A DNA stretch of 64,000 nucleotides from an uncultured Verrucomicrobia subdivision 3 bacterium (GTDB lineage Bacteria; Verrucomicrobiota; Verrucomicrobiia; Limisphaerales; UBA11358). The notes beneath the pieces are model-generated. The model was given only the letters and a program-made list of their open reading frames with translations, had not been told where the DNA came from and did not search any database. The position numbers and the translations under genes are program-made. The stretch lies in contig CAINLR010000004.1 of the NCBI GenBank assembly GCA_903850425.1, positions 1 to 64,000 on the forward strand. The letters are read 5' to 3'. Shown in pieces: positions 16,754 through 26,387 of the stretch (the first letter of the stretch is position 1; each line of letters opens with the position of its first letter).

Positions 16754-18417
16754 AGCGAATGAAGAAATGGCTCAAGCGGCTGCTGCTCGCCGCAATTGTT
16801 CTCACGCTGGCTGGCTGGCTGGCTGCCACCGTGATGGTTCGCCGCAGCATTGCGCCACCGCCACCGATGCCGGCGGACGTCTCGGTGTTGCAACTGAAGC
16901 CTGAGGTTCGCGACGGCAAAACCTGGTTGGGCAAATCCTGGACCGGCGAGCGCGAAGGCTTGCGCGTCGTCTATCTGAAAGGTTCGCCGCTCGAACTCGG
17001 TTTTGCCGACGGCAGCTTGATGCAGGAGAAAATGCACACCCTGGAAAATGAGTTCATGAAAATGATCCAGGGCTATGTGCCGCAGCATTGGCTGATGGAG
17101 CTGCTGAAAAATTACGTCATCTATCGCAACCGCCACCTGACCGATTTTGTGCCGTTGGATTATCGCCTCGAAATTTACGGCACCACGCTCGGCTGTTCGG
17201 ACATCCACCCGGAAGAAGGCAATTTTTACAACCGCCTTTTCAACTACCACGCCGCGCACGATGTTTCCTACATGATGATTGACAATCCGCTCATCTCGCG
17301 TGCCGGCTGCACGGCGTTCGGCGCGTGGGGCAAGGCGACGGCCAATCAACATTTGATCACCGGCAGGAATTTCGACTGGGAAGCCGCCGAGGTTTTCAGC
17401 CGCGATCGGGTGGTGGAAATGTGCGAGCCGGATGGCGGCATTCCCTTCATCTCGCTCTCCTGGGCCGGCATGGCGGGCGTGGTTTCTGGCATGAACCGCG
17501 CAGGCGTTTCCGTCACCGTCAATGGCGCGCCATCGGCTTTGCCCAACGAAATCGGCACGCCGGTGGCGATGGTAGCCCGCGATATTTTGCAGCACGCCCA
17601 CAATTTGGATGAGTCGTTGAAGATCATGCGTGCCGCCAAAGTGTTTGTGTCCACGATCTGGCTGGTTGGCAGTCGCGCCGATGGGAAGTTTATCGTGGTC
17701 GAGAAAACTCCGGCGGTGATGAACGTGCGCGAACCGGCCGGCGATTCGATTGTGTGCCCGAACCACTTTGAAACCGATGGGATCAAAGACAGCGAACGCA
17801 ACACGAACTACATGGCCGAGGCCACTTCCGTCTCCCGCGACACGCGGATGAAGGAGTTGATCCAGCAATTTCACGGCACCATTTCAGCCACGCAGACCGT
17901 TGACTTTTTGCGCGACCGGAAACTGCCCGGCGGAATTTTTGCGGGCGATGGACACCGAGGTTCGCTCAACGCCTTCATCGCCACGCACGCGACGGTGATG
18001 GATCTGACGGCGGGAATTTTCTGGGCCGCGTCGCCGCCGAACCAATTGGGCAAATTCGTCGCGTTTGACGTGAATGATTTTTCGCACGAACTGCCGGAGC
18101 TGACCATCACCGCCGATGCCACCATCGCGTCCGGCGAATACGAGCGCGCCAAGCAGGCGCAGAAATTTCTAGGAGCTGGACAGCGCGCCTTGAAAATCAG
18201 GGATGCCCAAGCCGGATTGGATTTTGCCAAGAAAGCAGAAGCGTTGAACCCGGGGTTTTACCAGAATTCGATCTTGCTGGGCCGCGCGTTGCTGGCTTTG
18301 GGCCGGCGCGAGGAGGCCGTCCGCGCCTTTGAGACGGCGCGGAAGGAGCAGCCGGCGTTTCTAAAAGAGAAGATCGAACTCGAAGCCTGGTTGCGCCAGG
18401 CCAGAAGCACGAATTAG
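16750..18417 (+). CDS. C45-family NTN-hydrolase/acyltransferase with C-terminal TPR-like region
   Basis: This is a 555-residue protein, start GTG 16750 (ATG three codons on is possible). One N-terminal transmembrane helix (about residues 10-30) anchors it. The catalytic core resembles acyl-CoA:6-aminopenicillanate acyltransferases: Cys187 in RAGCTAFGAWG would be the nucleophile exposed by self-cleavage, followed by TGRNFDW and a VCPNHF-type segment. The last about 100 residues are helical and TPR-like. These enzymes make or break amide or ester bonds to acyl groups. Homologues accompany flexirubin/APE pigment loci, so it may help couple or release the product. The exact reaction is unknown. 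Confidence 0.8.
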   Translation: MKRMKKWLKRLLLAAIVLTLAGWLAATVMVRRSIAPPPPMPADVSVLQLKPEVRDGKTWLGKSWTGEREGLRVVYLKGSPLELGFADGSLMQEKMHTLENEFMKMIQGYVPQHWLMELLKNYVIYRNRHLTDFVPLDYRLEIYGTTLGCSDIHPEEGNFYNRLFNYHAAHDVSYMMIDNPLISRAGCTAFGAWGKATANQHLITGRNFDWEAAEVFSRDRVVEMCEPDGGIPFISLSWAGMAGVVSGMNRAGVSVTVNGAPSALPNEIGTPVAMVARDILQHAHNLDESLKIMRAAKVFVSTIWLVGSRADGKFIVVEKTPAVMNVREPAGDSIVCPNHFETDGIKDSERNTNYMAEATSVSRDTRMKELIQQFHGTISATQTVDFLRDRKLPGGIFAGDGHRGSLNAFIATHATVMDLTAGIFWAASPPNQLGKFVAFDVNDFSHELPELTITADATIASGEYERAKQAQKFLGAGQRALKIRDAQAGLDFAKKAEALNPGFYQNSILLGRALLALGRREEAVRAFETARKEQPAFLKEKIELEAWLRQARSTN

Positions 18418-18418
18418 G

Positions 18419-19102
18419 ATGGCACCCATTTTATCCATGGCACCAACGGAACAACTCCGGGTTTCGCGAAAGCTGAAGTGCGTTCAGGCATTGCTCGGTT
18501 TCTTTGCCTATCTGATTTTGGTTCTTCCTTATTTACGGCGGACGCACGGGCTGGAAAAGCTGAAGCCCTCGCAGCGTTATCTGCTCGTTTCCAATCACGT
18601 CAGCCTCCTCGACACCATTCTGCTGGGCGCGCTGCTCTGGCGTTCCGGCAATTATCCCATCCTGGTGCTCGGCGACAAAAGCGTCTGGCGCGATTCGTGG
18701 TTCCGCGATGCGCTGAGCAAGCCCATCGGCTTTTTGCTGGAACGTGGAAAGTTGAATCCCGGCCGCATCGCTGAACTGCAAAAATACGCCGGTGAAATCA
18801 AGCGATTCAACCTCATCGTTTTCCCCGAAGGCACGCGCGGCAACGGCGTGGACGTCGCGGAATGCCGGCCGGGAATTTATTACGTCGCACAGGAGTCCCG
18901 CGCACCCATTGTGCCGGTGTTCATCGAAAACATGCAGTTTGTTTCCACCAAGACGGGGAAGTTCCATCCGGTGGGCGGTCGGCGCAAAATCGAAGTTCAC
19001 TTTGGTGATCCGATTCCTCTGGAAGGTTATGTGTCGAGATCGCGCGAAGAATTTACCGAGTTCGTTCGTGAGAAAATCAGCTCACTGCGACCGAGGTGCT
19101 AA
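18419..19102 (+). CDS. 1-acylglycerol-3-phosphate acyltransferase-like protein (PlsC family)
   Basis: This 227-residue protein has an N-terminal hydrophobic segment (about 25-40), the acyltransferase motif NHVSLLDT (NHx4D) and FPEGTRG. It transfers an acyl group to a glycerol-phosphate-like acceptor at the inner membrane. It is the last gene of the rightward arm, starting 1 base after the C45 gene's stop. Its final 26 bases overlap, on the opposite strand, the end of the exporter-fusion gene. It may attach the polyene to its lipid anchor or be a paralogue of normal PlsC; the sequence does not decide this. An alternative ATG lies 18 bases downstream. Confidence 0.87.
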   Translation: MAPILSMAPTEQLRVSRKLKCVQALLGFFAYLILVLPYLRRTHGLEKLKPSQRYLLVSNHVSLLDTILLGALLWRSGNYPILVLGDKSVWRDSWFRDALSKPIGFLLERGKLNPGRIAELQKYAGEIKRFNLIVFPEGTRGNGVDVAECRPGIYYVAQESRAPIVPVFIENMQFVSTKTGKFHPVGGRRKIEVHFGDPIPLEGYVSRSREEFTEFVREKISSLRPRC

Positions 19103-22100
19103 GCATTACATTCGAGTCTCGGCCGCCTCCACTCACGATCTCCCACTGGGCGAAACCCGCGGCTGACAAGGCAGCGGTCAGTTCTTCGAGGGTCTGGAAA
19201 TGCAGGCCTTCGCGCGTCTGGTTGTGACCGATGGCGGTCGCAAATTTTTCCCAACGATGCACGCTGCGGTGGGCGGCACCTTCGGCTTGGGCGCCGTCGC
19301 GCAGAATCAGTTTGCCGCCGGGCCGCAACGCGCGCCGCGCCTTGTCGAGAATCCGTTGCTGCTTGTCCGGGGTCCAATAATGCAGCACGTCCAGCAGCAG
19401 GATGGCGTCGCAGGCGGGATACTCAAACTCAAGGACATTTTGAAATTCGAACTTGATGCGCGGATGCTGCGGCGCAGTCCGCTCGGCGGTGCGGATTTTG
19501 TCCTCGTCATAATCCACGCCGAGGAACGTCCGCGTGTCGGTGCATTGCGCCAGCCAGTGCGTGGCAAAGCCGTAGCCGCAGCCGAGGTCGAGGATGAATC
19601 CACTGCGCGGAACGACGCGATCCAGCGGCGCGAACATCGGATCAATCTTCATTTTCCAATGCGCGAGTTGCTCCACGAACTGGCCCTGATAGCGGTAGAG
19701 CCGCTCGACTTTGCGGCGCAGCACGCGCGGCGTGTTGAGTTCGTCGAGCTGCGATTGCAGGGCGTCGCGGACGATTTTCTCGCAGTGCTGCATTAACGCG
19801 ACGCTGCCAAGCGAGTAGTCAAAATTCCGGGGCGCGACACGCGGCAGCGCCCGGACGACGGCGCGATACGGCTCGAACCACCAAGTGTCGCGGGGCATGG
19901 CGGTGTTCGTGTCAGCCAAAATGACGGGGAGAATTTCCTGGCGCAATTCAATCGCCAACTCAAAGGCGCCGCGATGGAAGCGCTGGATGAAACCGTCGGG
20001 CGAGCGCGTGCCTTCGGGATAAAAATGAACGCAGGCGCGTTCGGCCAATCGTTCACGGCAGCGCTGGAGGGTCGTTGCCGGATCGTTAGGCTCGACCATG
20101 ACATGGCCGAGAATCTTGCAGCCGATGCCGAGGAAAGGCGCGTCAAACACGCGTTTCTTGGCCGTCTGCCGCACGTCGCCGGGCAGGCTGACCACGAGCA
20201 TCACGTCCACGGCGGACTGATGGTTGCTGATGACGATGCACGGCGGCGAAAACGTTTCCGGCGAAATATTCTTGAATTCCAGTTTTCCGAAGGGAACGGC
20301 TTTCACCACGCCGCGCGCAAACCAGCGCGTGGCACGTCTTAATTGGTCGTCGGCCTTGCGCGGTGATACAACCTTCAACAGCGGGCGCAGGGCGTAATAC
20401 AAAAAAATCTGGCTGCCGCCGAGGTGCAACGCAACCCAGAGCGTGCCGAGCGGATGCCACCAGCGCGGCGCGCCGCGCGGTTGCGGGCGGAACAGCAGCA
20501 GGTCCATGCACGCCGGCGTGATGACAAGCGTGGCGATGAAGGCGCTGACCATGCCCAGCAAAACCGTGGTGCCCATCGAGAATAAAACCGGATGATGCGC
20601 GAACACGAGCACGGCAAAACCGAAGATGGTCGTGGCGGCGGAAATCAGCACCGACGCACTGGTGGCGTGGATGCGCGGCGGATGCCCGCGCCATTCGTCC
20701 AGTTTGCTCGTCGCCAGGAACACGCTGTAATCTTCGCCCATGCCGATGACGAAGATCACAAAGACGCAATTCATCACGTTGATCGGCAGACCGAGCAGCC
20801 CCATCAAACCCAGCGTCCACAGCAGTCCGAAGCCAATGGGCAGCATCGTGGCCAGGACGAGTTCCACCGAACCGAGCGCGAAGTAGGCGATGGCACCGAC
20901 GAACACGACGGTCCAAAATGCGAAGTGGCCCATGCCGTTTTTGGCGAGCGCGGCGATGTGGTCGGCGAAGTTTTTTTGGTCAATGAGAATGAAGCCTGGC
21001 AGCGCGTCGCGCAGTTTGCCGGCCGCCGAACGATCGCCCAGTTTGATGAGCGTGCTGACGGCGGTGTCGTTGGTGCCGGTGGCGACGCGTTCGCTCAGTG
21101 CCTGTTCCAGCGCCGTGCCGCGAAACTGGTCGAGCGTGATCATCGCCGGTTTATCCTCAACGGATTTCCAGAACGGAGCGAAGGCGTCCGGGCGGAACCC
21201 CAGTTCGCCGCCGACTTGCTGCAAGGCCTGTCTTAATGCGGATTGCTTTTCCGGCGTCCAAAATTTTTGCCAGCGCTGGATATTGGTTGCCTGAGAACCG
21301 AGCGAGGGACACACGGCGGCGAGAGAATACACGCCGATAACATTGGGTTGCTGCGCGAGCAACTCTGCGGCGCGGTCGTTTTGGGCGAGAGCCTCGTCCG
21401 CCGTCTTTCCGCGTGCGACAACCAAGGTCATGCCGAGGGCGTCGCCCCAAGTCTGGCTGATCAACTTGTCGTCGGCGCGCGTGGATTCGGTGATGCCATT
21501 GAGTTTTGAGATGTCGCCTTCAAAGTGAAGTTTCTTCACGCCGCAGATGGCCAGGACCGTCAGTGCCAGCACACCGAGCAAGAGCAGGGGGCGCTTTTTC
21601 TTTTGCCAGGCATGAAAACTTTCCATCCAGTTGGTGAAACGCAGTTGCGGCAGTTCCTCGTTATTTTTCGGCAGCGGAATCAGCAGTGGCAACACCAGCA
21701 GCGCGAACGCGGCTGACATCATCACGCCGACCGCGCCAAAAATGCCGAGTTGCTGATAGCCGCGCATGGGCGACGTGGCCAGCACGAGGAACGCAGCGAT
21801 GATGGTCAGCGCGCCGATGAAGGTGGGCAGCACGAGCCGCCCGGTGATTTTGCCGGCGGATTCGCGGTCACGCGCGGCGTTGTCGATGTGATAGACGACG
21901 TAAATGCCGTAATCCACCGTGATGCCAATCGCCATGCTCGCGAAGCCGATGGCAATGGCGGAGAGATGTTCGTCCACGATCGCGAGCACCGCGCCCGCCA
22001 TGAGCGTGCCGAACAGCGAAGGCAAAAAGGTCACGCACGCCAGCCAGCGCCGCCGATACGCGGTGAAGCACAGAATGAACATTGCTGAAATGGCGAGGAT

Positions 22101-22910
22101 CATGCAGTGCGTCGCGTCGCGGCGGATGAGCGTGGCGTTGTCGAGCGACATGCGGTGTCCGCCTGTGATGGCGACGTGAACGCCGGGGAAATTATTTTCC
22201 ACGGCCTGCGCCACGCGCAGCATCTCGGCAACAAGCAAGGCGCTTTGTTTGGAATCTGCGGATGGGAATTTGGGTTCCGCCATCATGAGCACATGGCGGC
22301 CGTCACTGCTCGTCAGGCGTCCGTCATCAACGTGAGCGTCGCCAAATCCAGTTTGGAGCGGAACGATTTTGGCAATGACCAGCGCGCTCATGCCGATCGG
22401 ATCGGCGGCCACGACGTCTTTCAAAACCATGCCTTCGGGCCCGGCGAGTTTGCGGCGTCGCTCGGTCAGAAAAGTGCGAATGGAATTCGGCTCCAGCTTT
22501 TTTTCCAGTGCCAGCGCATCGGCATCGGTAAAGAGATTCGGCAGCGCGCCGGTCAGAAAATTGACAATCGTTCGCTGACTGCCGAGTTCGATGTGGTAGG
22601 TGATGCGCGCAAAGGCGGCGTTCGTTGACAGTGCGACATAGACTTCATCCGCCGCGCGCTTGAGCGATTCGGGATCGTCCTTGGCCACGCCCACGTCAAT
22701 ATAGACGCGGTCAATCTGGTGAAACTTGCGGATGGTGTATTTGTAATCGTCAACAATCGGATCGCGTTGCGGCAGGATGCCGAGAATGTCCTCCTCCAGA
22801 TCAATCCGTGACGAAATGGCGATGCAGCCAACAGCGATGAGGATTGCCGTGACGAACACCGCACGTCGGTGCACCACCAGCCACAAATAAAGTCGCGTGT
22901 AGGAATTCAT
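19077..22910 (-). CDS. MMPL-family exporter fused to a PlsC-like acyltransferase and a methyltransferase
   Basis: This is a 1277-residue protein in three parts. Residues 1 to about 800 are an RND/MMPL exporter with two sets of membrane helices (an early SIAIGFASMAIGITVDYGIYV-like segment and a later NCVFVIFVIGMGEDYSVFL one). About 860-1060 is a PlsC-type acyltransferase with NHQSAVD (from 886) and EGTR (956). About 1100-1277 is a Rossmann methyltransferase with LDLGCGYG (from 1107) and LLLDVLHYW. In known aryl-polyene loci exporter, acyltransferase and methyltransferase are usually separate genes. Start is MNSYTRL; the longer frame would run into the GT2 gene, which it already overlaps by 4 bases. 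It probably modifies and flips the lipid product. Confidence 0.88.
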   Translation of the reverse strand: MNSYTRLYLWLVVHRRAVFVTAILIAVGCIAISSRIDLEEDILGILPQRDPIVDDYKYTIRKFHQIDRVYIDVGVAKDDPESLKRAADEVYVALSTNAAFARITYHIELGSQRTIVNFLTGALPNLFTDADALALEKKLEPNSIRTFLTERRRKLAGPEGMVLKDVVAADPIGMSALVIAKIVPLQTGFGDAHVDDGRLTSSDGRHVLMMAEPKFPSADSKQSALLVAEMLRVAQAVENNFPGVHVAITGGHRMSLDNATLIRRDATHCMILAISAMFILCFTAYRRRWLACVTFLPSLFGTLMAGAVLAIVDEHLSAIAIGFASMAIGITVDYGIYVVYHIDNAARDRESAGKITGRLVLPTFIGALTIIAAFLVLATSPMRGYQQLGIFGAVGVMMSAAFALLVLPLLIPLPKNNEELPQLRFTNWMESFHAWQKKKRPLLLLGVLALTVLAICGVKKLHFEGDISKLNGITESTRADDKLISQTWGDALGMTLVVARGKTADEALAQNDRAAELLAQQPNVIGVYSLAAVCPSLGSQATNIQRWQKFWTPEKQSALRQALQQVGGELGFRPDAFAPFWKSVEDKPAMITLDQFRGTALEQALSERVATGTNDTAVSTLIKLGDRSAAGKLRDALPGFILIDQKNFADHIAALAKNGMGHFAFWTVVFVGAIAYFALGSVELVLATMLPIGFGLLWTLGLMGLLGLPINVMNCVFVIFVIGMGEDYSVFLATSKLDEWRGHPPRIHATSASVLISAATTIFGFAVLVFAHHPVLFSMGTTVLLGMVSAFIATLVITPACMDLLLFRPQPRGAPRWWHPLGTLWVALHLGGSQIFLYYALRPLLKVVSPRKADDQLRRATRWFARGVVKAVPFGKLEFKNISPETFSPPCIVISNHQSAVDVMLVVSLPGDVRQTAKKRVFDAPFLGIGCKILGHVMVEPNDPATTLQRCRERLAERACVHFYPEGTRSPDGFIQRFHRGAFELAIELRQEILPVILADTNTAMPRDTWWFEPYRAVVRALPRVAPRNFDYSLGSVALMQHCEKIVRDALQSQLDELNTPRVLRRKVERLYRYQGQFVEQLAHWKMKIDPMFAPLDRVVPRSGFILDLGCGYGFATHWLAQCTDTRTFLGVDYDEDKIRTAERTAPQHPRIKFEFQNVLEFEYPACDAILLLDVLHYWTPDKQQRILDKARRALRPGGKLILRDGAQAEGAAHRSVHRWEKFATAIGHNQTREGLHFQTLEELTAALSAAGFAQWEIVSGGGRDSNVMLSTSVAVS

Positions 22911-24031
22911 TTGCGCTTCACCAGCCGCGCCACGGTGTAAGTAACGACGGTTCCCAGAGCGGCAACAACAACCGCGAGCACGACGCTGCCGACGAGCCAT
23001 TGCCAGATGTATTCAAAGGCTTTTGCGCCGTGCATCGGCGGCGGCGCGAGTTTCAGCACTTCGCCCGTGAACAACCAGTGGCCGAGAATGAAAGCCGCGC
23101 CGATGATGAAGGGCGCGACTGGCGGGATGGAGATATTGCTCGCAAGCAGGGTGATCGCTTTGTTCAGGCGCAACAAATGCGCGACGGTCGCGGCTACCGC
23201 CATTTGGACGCCCCAGATTGGCACGATGCCAAAAAACAATCCCAACCCCACCGCCAGCGACAGCCGCAACGGATCGTGCGCGTGCTCGGTGAAGAATTCG
23301 CGGATCGCCTTGGCGGGCGCGACTTTTTTGCCGTAGGACCACGTTACCCGCAGCGAGCGTGGCACGAACCAGGATTGCCAGACCAGCCCGATATTCATGA
23401 AGGTGATGTGGGCGAGATCTTTCACCGGCCGGAAATGCGAGAGCCGGATCTGGTCGGGCGCGTAAGTGCATTTCACCGGCACGGCGACGATGGGCGTGCC
23501 GACCCATGAAGAGCGCACCATCAATTCCAATTCAAACGCATAACGGCTCGAACGAATCTTCAATCGTTGCGTCAAGGCCAGTGGATAGCCGCGAAAGCCG
23601 CACTGCGAATCGCCCAGCCGCACACCGGTTTCGGCGCGAAACCAAAAGGTGGAAACGGCGTTCGAGCGCCGGCGGTGGGTCGGACAACCGGCCGCAAAAA
23701 AATCGCGCACGCCCACGGCCAGTGCGTCGGGATGATTTTGGATGACGGATAAAAACTTTGGCAGATCTTCGGCGAAGTGCTGGCCGTCGGCATCCATCGT
23801 GATTGCGTGCGTGAAGCCCAGTTCCGTCGCGCGATCGAAACCGGTTTGCAGCGCCGCGCCTTTGCCGGAATTTTTCTCGAGTCGAAAAATGGTGCAGCCC
23901 GGCAGCGGCGGCAGCGGCTGCGTGGAGCCGTCATCCACGACTAACACGGGCAAATACTGCTGCGCCGCCTGCGCCACGGCGGCGACGGTGGCCGGATGAT
24001 CGAAGCAGGGGATGATGACGCAAATCTTCAT
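22907..24031 (-). CDS. Family 2 glycosyltransferase fused to a DUF2062 membrane domain
   Basis: This is a 374-residue protein. Residues 1 to about 220 are a GT-A glycosyltransferase with VVDDGST, the metal-binding TMDADGQH and a QCGFRGYPL segment. Residues about 235-374 contain hydrophobic helices of the DUF2062 type (FGIVPIWGVQMAVAA and LASNISIPPVAPFIIG). It would add a sugar to a lipid at the inner membrane. It lies between the exporter fusion and the PaaK-like ligase with 4-base overlaps at both ends, so it belongs to the same leftward operon. Confidence 0.87.
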   Translation of the reverse strand: MKICVIIPCFDHPATVAAVAQAAQQYLPVLVVDDGSTQPLPPLPGCTIFRLEKNSGKGAALQTGFDRATELGFTHAITMDADGQHFAEDLPKFLSVIQNHPDALAVGVRDFFAAGCPTHRRRSNAVSTFWFRAETGVRLGDSQCGFRGYPLALTQRLKIRSSRYAFELELMVRSSWVGTPIVAVPVKCTYAPDQIRLSHFRPVKDLAHITFMNIGLVWQSWFVPRSLRVTWSYGKKVAPAKAIREFFTEHAHDPLRLSLAVGLGLFFGIVPIWGVQMAVAATVAHLLRLNKAITLLASNISIPPVAPFIIGAAFILGHWLFTGEVLKLAPPPMHGAKAFEYIWQWLVGSVVLAVVVAALGTVVTYTVARLVKRK

Positions 24032-25245
24032 CGCAAATCCACGAAGGTTCTCCGCTTGCGCGCCTGCGGCGGCATTTGCAGTGCCTCGATGGTGGCGCGG
24101 GAAGCGTGGCGAATGAGTGGGGTGATTTTTGTGCGCGCCTGAATCGCCTCGCGCAACGCGGAGGCCGACGCCTTGCCGTGAAACAAGATCTCAATCGCGT
24201 CGGACAGTTCATCCTCCGCCCGCGCCACCACGGCGAAGGAATCAACGCCCTTGGTCTCCTCCAGCACGGCCTGCAGCGTCGAGGGAAACAACGAGGTGCC
24301 TTTGAATTTCAGCTTCTGGAGTTTGCGTCCGAGAATCGGGCCCAGTCGCGGCGTGGTGCGTCCGCACTTGCAGCGCGCGTGAAAGATGGCGGCGCAATCA
24401 CCGGTGCGATACCGGATGAGCGGCATGGCTTCCACGCCGAAAGTGGTGGCCACGATTTCGCCAACTTCGCCGTCAGGCAACGGCTGGCCGGCATCGTCGA
24501 GAATCTCCAGATGCAACATCGCGTCATGCAGATGTCCGCCTTGGCCAGCGCTGCATTCGCAAAGTGAATTCGCCAGTTCCGTGACGCCATAGGTCGAATA
24601 GACTTTCGCACCCCAGGCTTGTTCGATCAGCCGGCCCGAGGGGTTCAACTTAAAAGTTCCGGCGCGAATGGGCTCGCCAATGCACACCGCTCTCTTGATG
24701 GAACAGTGCTTCAGATCGAATTTCGACTCGCTCGCCTTGTCGGCGATCACGCGCAAAAAAGACGGAACCGCAACGATGGCGGTGGGCTGGATGCGCTCGA
24801 TCATTTCGAGCACGAGCATTGAAGAGGATGCCCCGACGCGCACCACGGCGCAGCCGAGTTCGCGCAAGCCCTGCCAGTAAGCGAGGCCCGCGATGAAGCA
24901 GCGGTCGAGCGCCACCGCAACGAGCACGGTGTCGCGGGCGGTCAGCCCGGCGCATTCAAAAGAAATTTTCTCATTCGAGGCGAGGCGTTTCACGTCTGAT
25001 TCGGTAAGCATCCACAACAGCGGCTTGCCGGTGGTGCCGCTGGTGGTGACGATTTCGGCGATGCGCTGGCGCGGGACGCAGAGAAAATCCAAATTGCGTT
25101 CGGACAAAGCGGTTTTATCCACTGTCGGCAACTGTTCAAGTAGAGGCACACCTTTGATGCCGCGAAAGAAATCGCGATAAAACGGCGAAAACCGTTTCGC
25201 GTAACGAAAGGTCTCCGGCCAGAATTTTTCCAAGGCGGGCGTCAT
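24028..25245 (-). CDS. Phenylacetate-CoA ligase-like adenylate-forming enzyme
   Basis: This is a 405-residue protein of the PaaK-like branch of AMP-forming ligases. The ATP loop TTSGTTGKPL is at about residues 67-76, YSTYGVTE is the adenylate-binding motif and IRYRTGDC is the hinge region. A CKCG segment before TPRLGPILGR is typical of PaaK relatives. It would activate an aromatic or other carboxylic acid, plausibly the aryl starter unit. The substrate cannot be read from the sequence. It is encoded together with a second, different AMP ligase (27898-29298), and both neighbouring genes overlap it by 4 bases. Confidence 0.85.
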   Translation of the reverse strand: MTPALEKFWPETFRYAKRFSPFYRDFFRGIKGVPLLEQLPTVDKTALSERNLDFLCVPRQRIAEIVTTSGTTGKPLLWMLTESDVKRLASNEKISFECAGLTARDTVLVAVALDRCFIAGLAYWQGLRELGCAVVRVGASSSMLVLEMIERIQPTAIVAVPSFLRVIADKASESKFDLKHCSIKRAVCIGEPIRAGTFKLNPSGRLIEQAWGAKVYSTYGVTELANSLCECSAGQGGHLHDAMLHLEILDDAGQPLPDGEVGEIVATTFGVEAMPLIRYRTGDCAAIFHARCKCGRTTPRLGPILGRKLQKLKFKGTSLFPSTLQAVLEETKGVDSFAVVARAEDELSDAIEILFHGKASASALREAIQARTKITPLIRHASRATIEALQMPPQARKRRTFVDLR

Positions 25246-26387
25246 TTCTGTGAGTCTAAATACTTTGCCGCCAGAACTCCAGCCGCCGCGCCCGTGGCCA
25301 GGCAGCAGCCCATGACTCGCGCGCTGCCGATCGCATTTGCATCGGCGCTGATCGTTTTGCCGGCCATGAAAAGATTTTCGATCTTGGCTGCGCGCAGTGA
25401 ACGCGCCGGAATTTCATAATGCGCACCCAGCGGCAGATAGCGGAGCCGTGCTTGGCCGGCGGCATTCCATTGTTCAATCGGCCACGCGCCGCGAGCAACG
25501 GCGTCATGAAACTTTCTTCCGCCGAGAACATCTGCGCCGGTCAGAACGTATTCACCGACGATCATCCGCCCGGCGCGGCGCGCGACAGAAAACTCCTTCA
25601 GCGGCGTCGAGCAGTTTTCAAAACCGCGAATGTTCGTGCGCAGGAATTCAATCAACGCTGGAACCTGCGCGGGCTGGCCCGTGAATTTGGCAGTCAGGGA
25701 GTTCGGTTCGAGGTTTGCTTGAAAGTTGATCGGGGGAAATCCGGCGCGGGCGAGCGGCAGCAATAGCTTGACGGCCTCGGCGGGCGTGTGGATTTCGGGC
25801 GTGACGTGGTGCAGTGGAAAAATCACGGCGGTCGCCTGCGTTGTTTCATCAGTCTCCAAACACTCCGCGCCGCCGGCTTGGGCGACTTCCGCGCTGCCGC
25901 TGCAATCAATCACCGCGCCAACGTTGAATCCGTTGACGGAAACGATGCGGTCATTTGCCACCGAGACGTTTGCCAGCGGTGCCTGCCAATGCGGTTGCAG
26001 GTTGGGCGTGGAGGAGAGTAGGTGCGCCGCCGCTTCGCGGAATTTTTCCGGACGATACGGCCGCACCCAGACCCGGCCCATTTTGATCGGAGCGCCCGTC
26101 TCCGGCCCGGCGTGTTTACTTGGTATTGCTTCTGGTTCGAGCTGGGCCGGAGGCTGGCGTTCCGTTAATGCGTTTGCAAATTCTCTTGTAAACCCGTCGT
26201 TCAGGAAATTCCCAGCCTCATCGTAAAGCCCGCAGAGCGTCGTTAGCCCGCTTAGACCACCGGTGCCGCCGGGGGCGGGGTTTTTGTCAAGCAACAGCGT
26301 CGCGCGACCTGCGCGCGCGGAGGAAACAGCGGCGGCGATGCCGGCCGCGCCGCTGCCAATAACGACGATGTCGAAGGCTCGGCTCAA
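25242..26387 (-). CDS. FAD-dependent oxidoreductase
   Basis: This 381-residue flavoprotein starts with a Rossmann FAD-binding motif (VVIGSGAAGIAAAVSSARAG) followed by LLLDKNPAPGGTGG. A C-terminal FAD motif lies around NLFMAGKTISADANAIGSARVMG. No disulfide CxxC or covalent flavin site stands out. The fold is that of the geranylgeranyl-reductase/FAD-dependent dehydrogenase group. Flavoproteins in flexirubin/APE-type clusters oxidise or aromatise the head group; such a role here is inference from position between the ligase and the condensation-like gene. Confidence 0.82.
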   Translation of the reverse strand: MSRAFDIVVIGSGAAGIAAAVSSARAGRATLLLDKNPAPGGTGGLSGLTTLCGLYDEAGNFLNDGFTREFANALTERQPPAQLEPEAIPSKHAGPETGAPIKMGRVWVRPYRPEKFREAAAHLLSSTPNLQPHWQAPLANVSVANDRIVSVNGFNVGAVIDCSGSAEVAQAGGAECLETDETTQATAVIFPLHHVTPEIHTPAEAVKLLLPLARAGFPPINFQANLEPNSLTAKFTGQPAQVPALIEFLRTNIRGFENCSTPLKEFSVARRAGRMIVGEYVLTGADVLGGRKFHDAVARGAWPIEQWNAAGQARLRYLPLGAHYEIPARSLRAAKIENLFMAGKTISADANAIGSARVMGCCLATGAAAGVLAAKYLDSQK

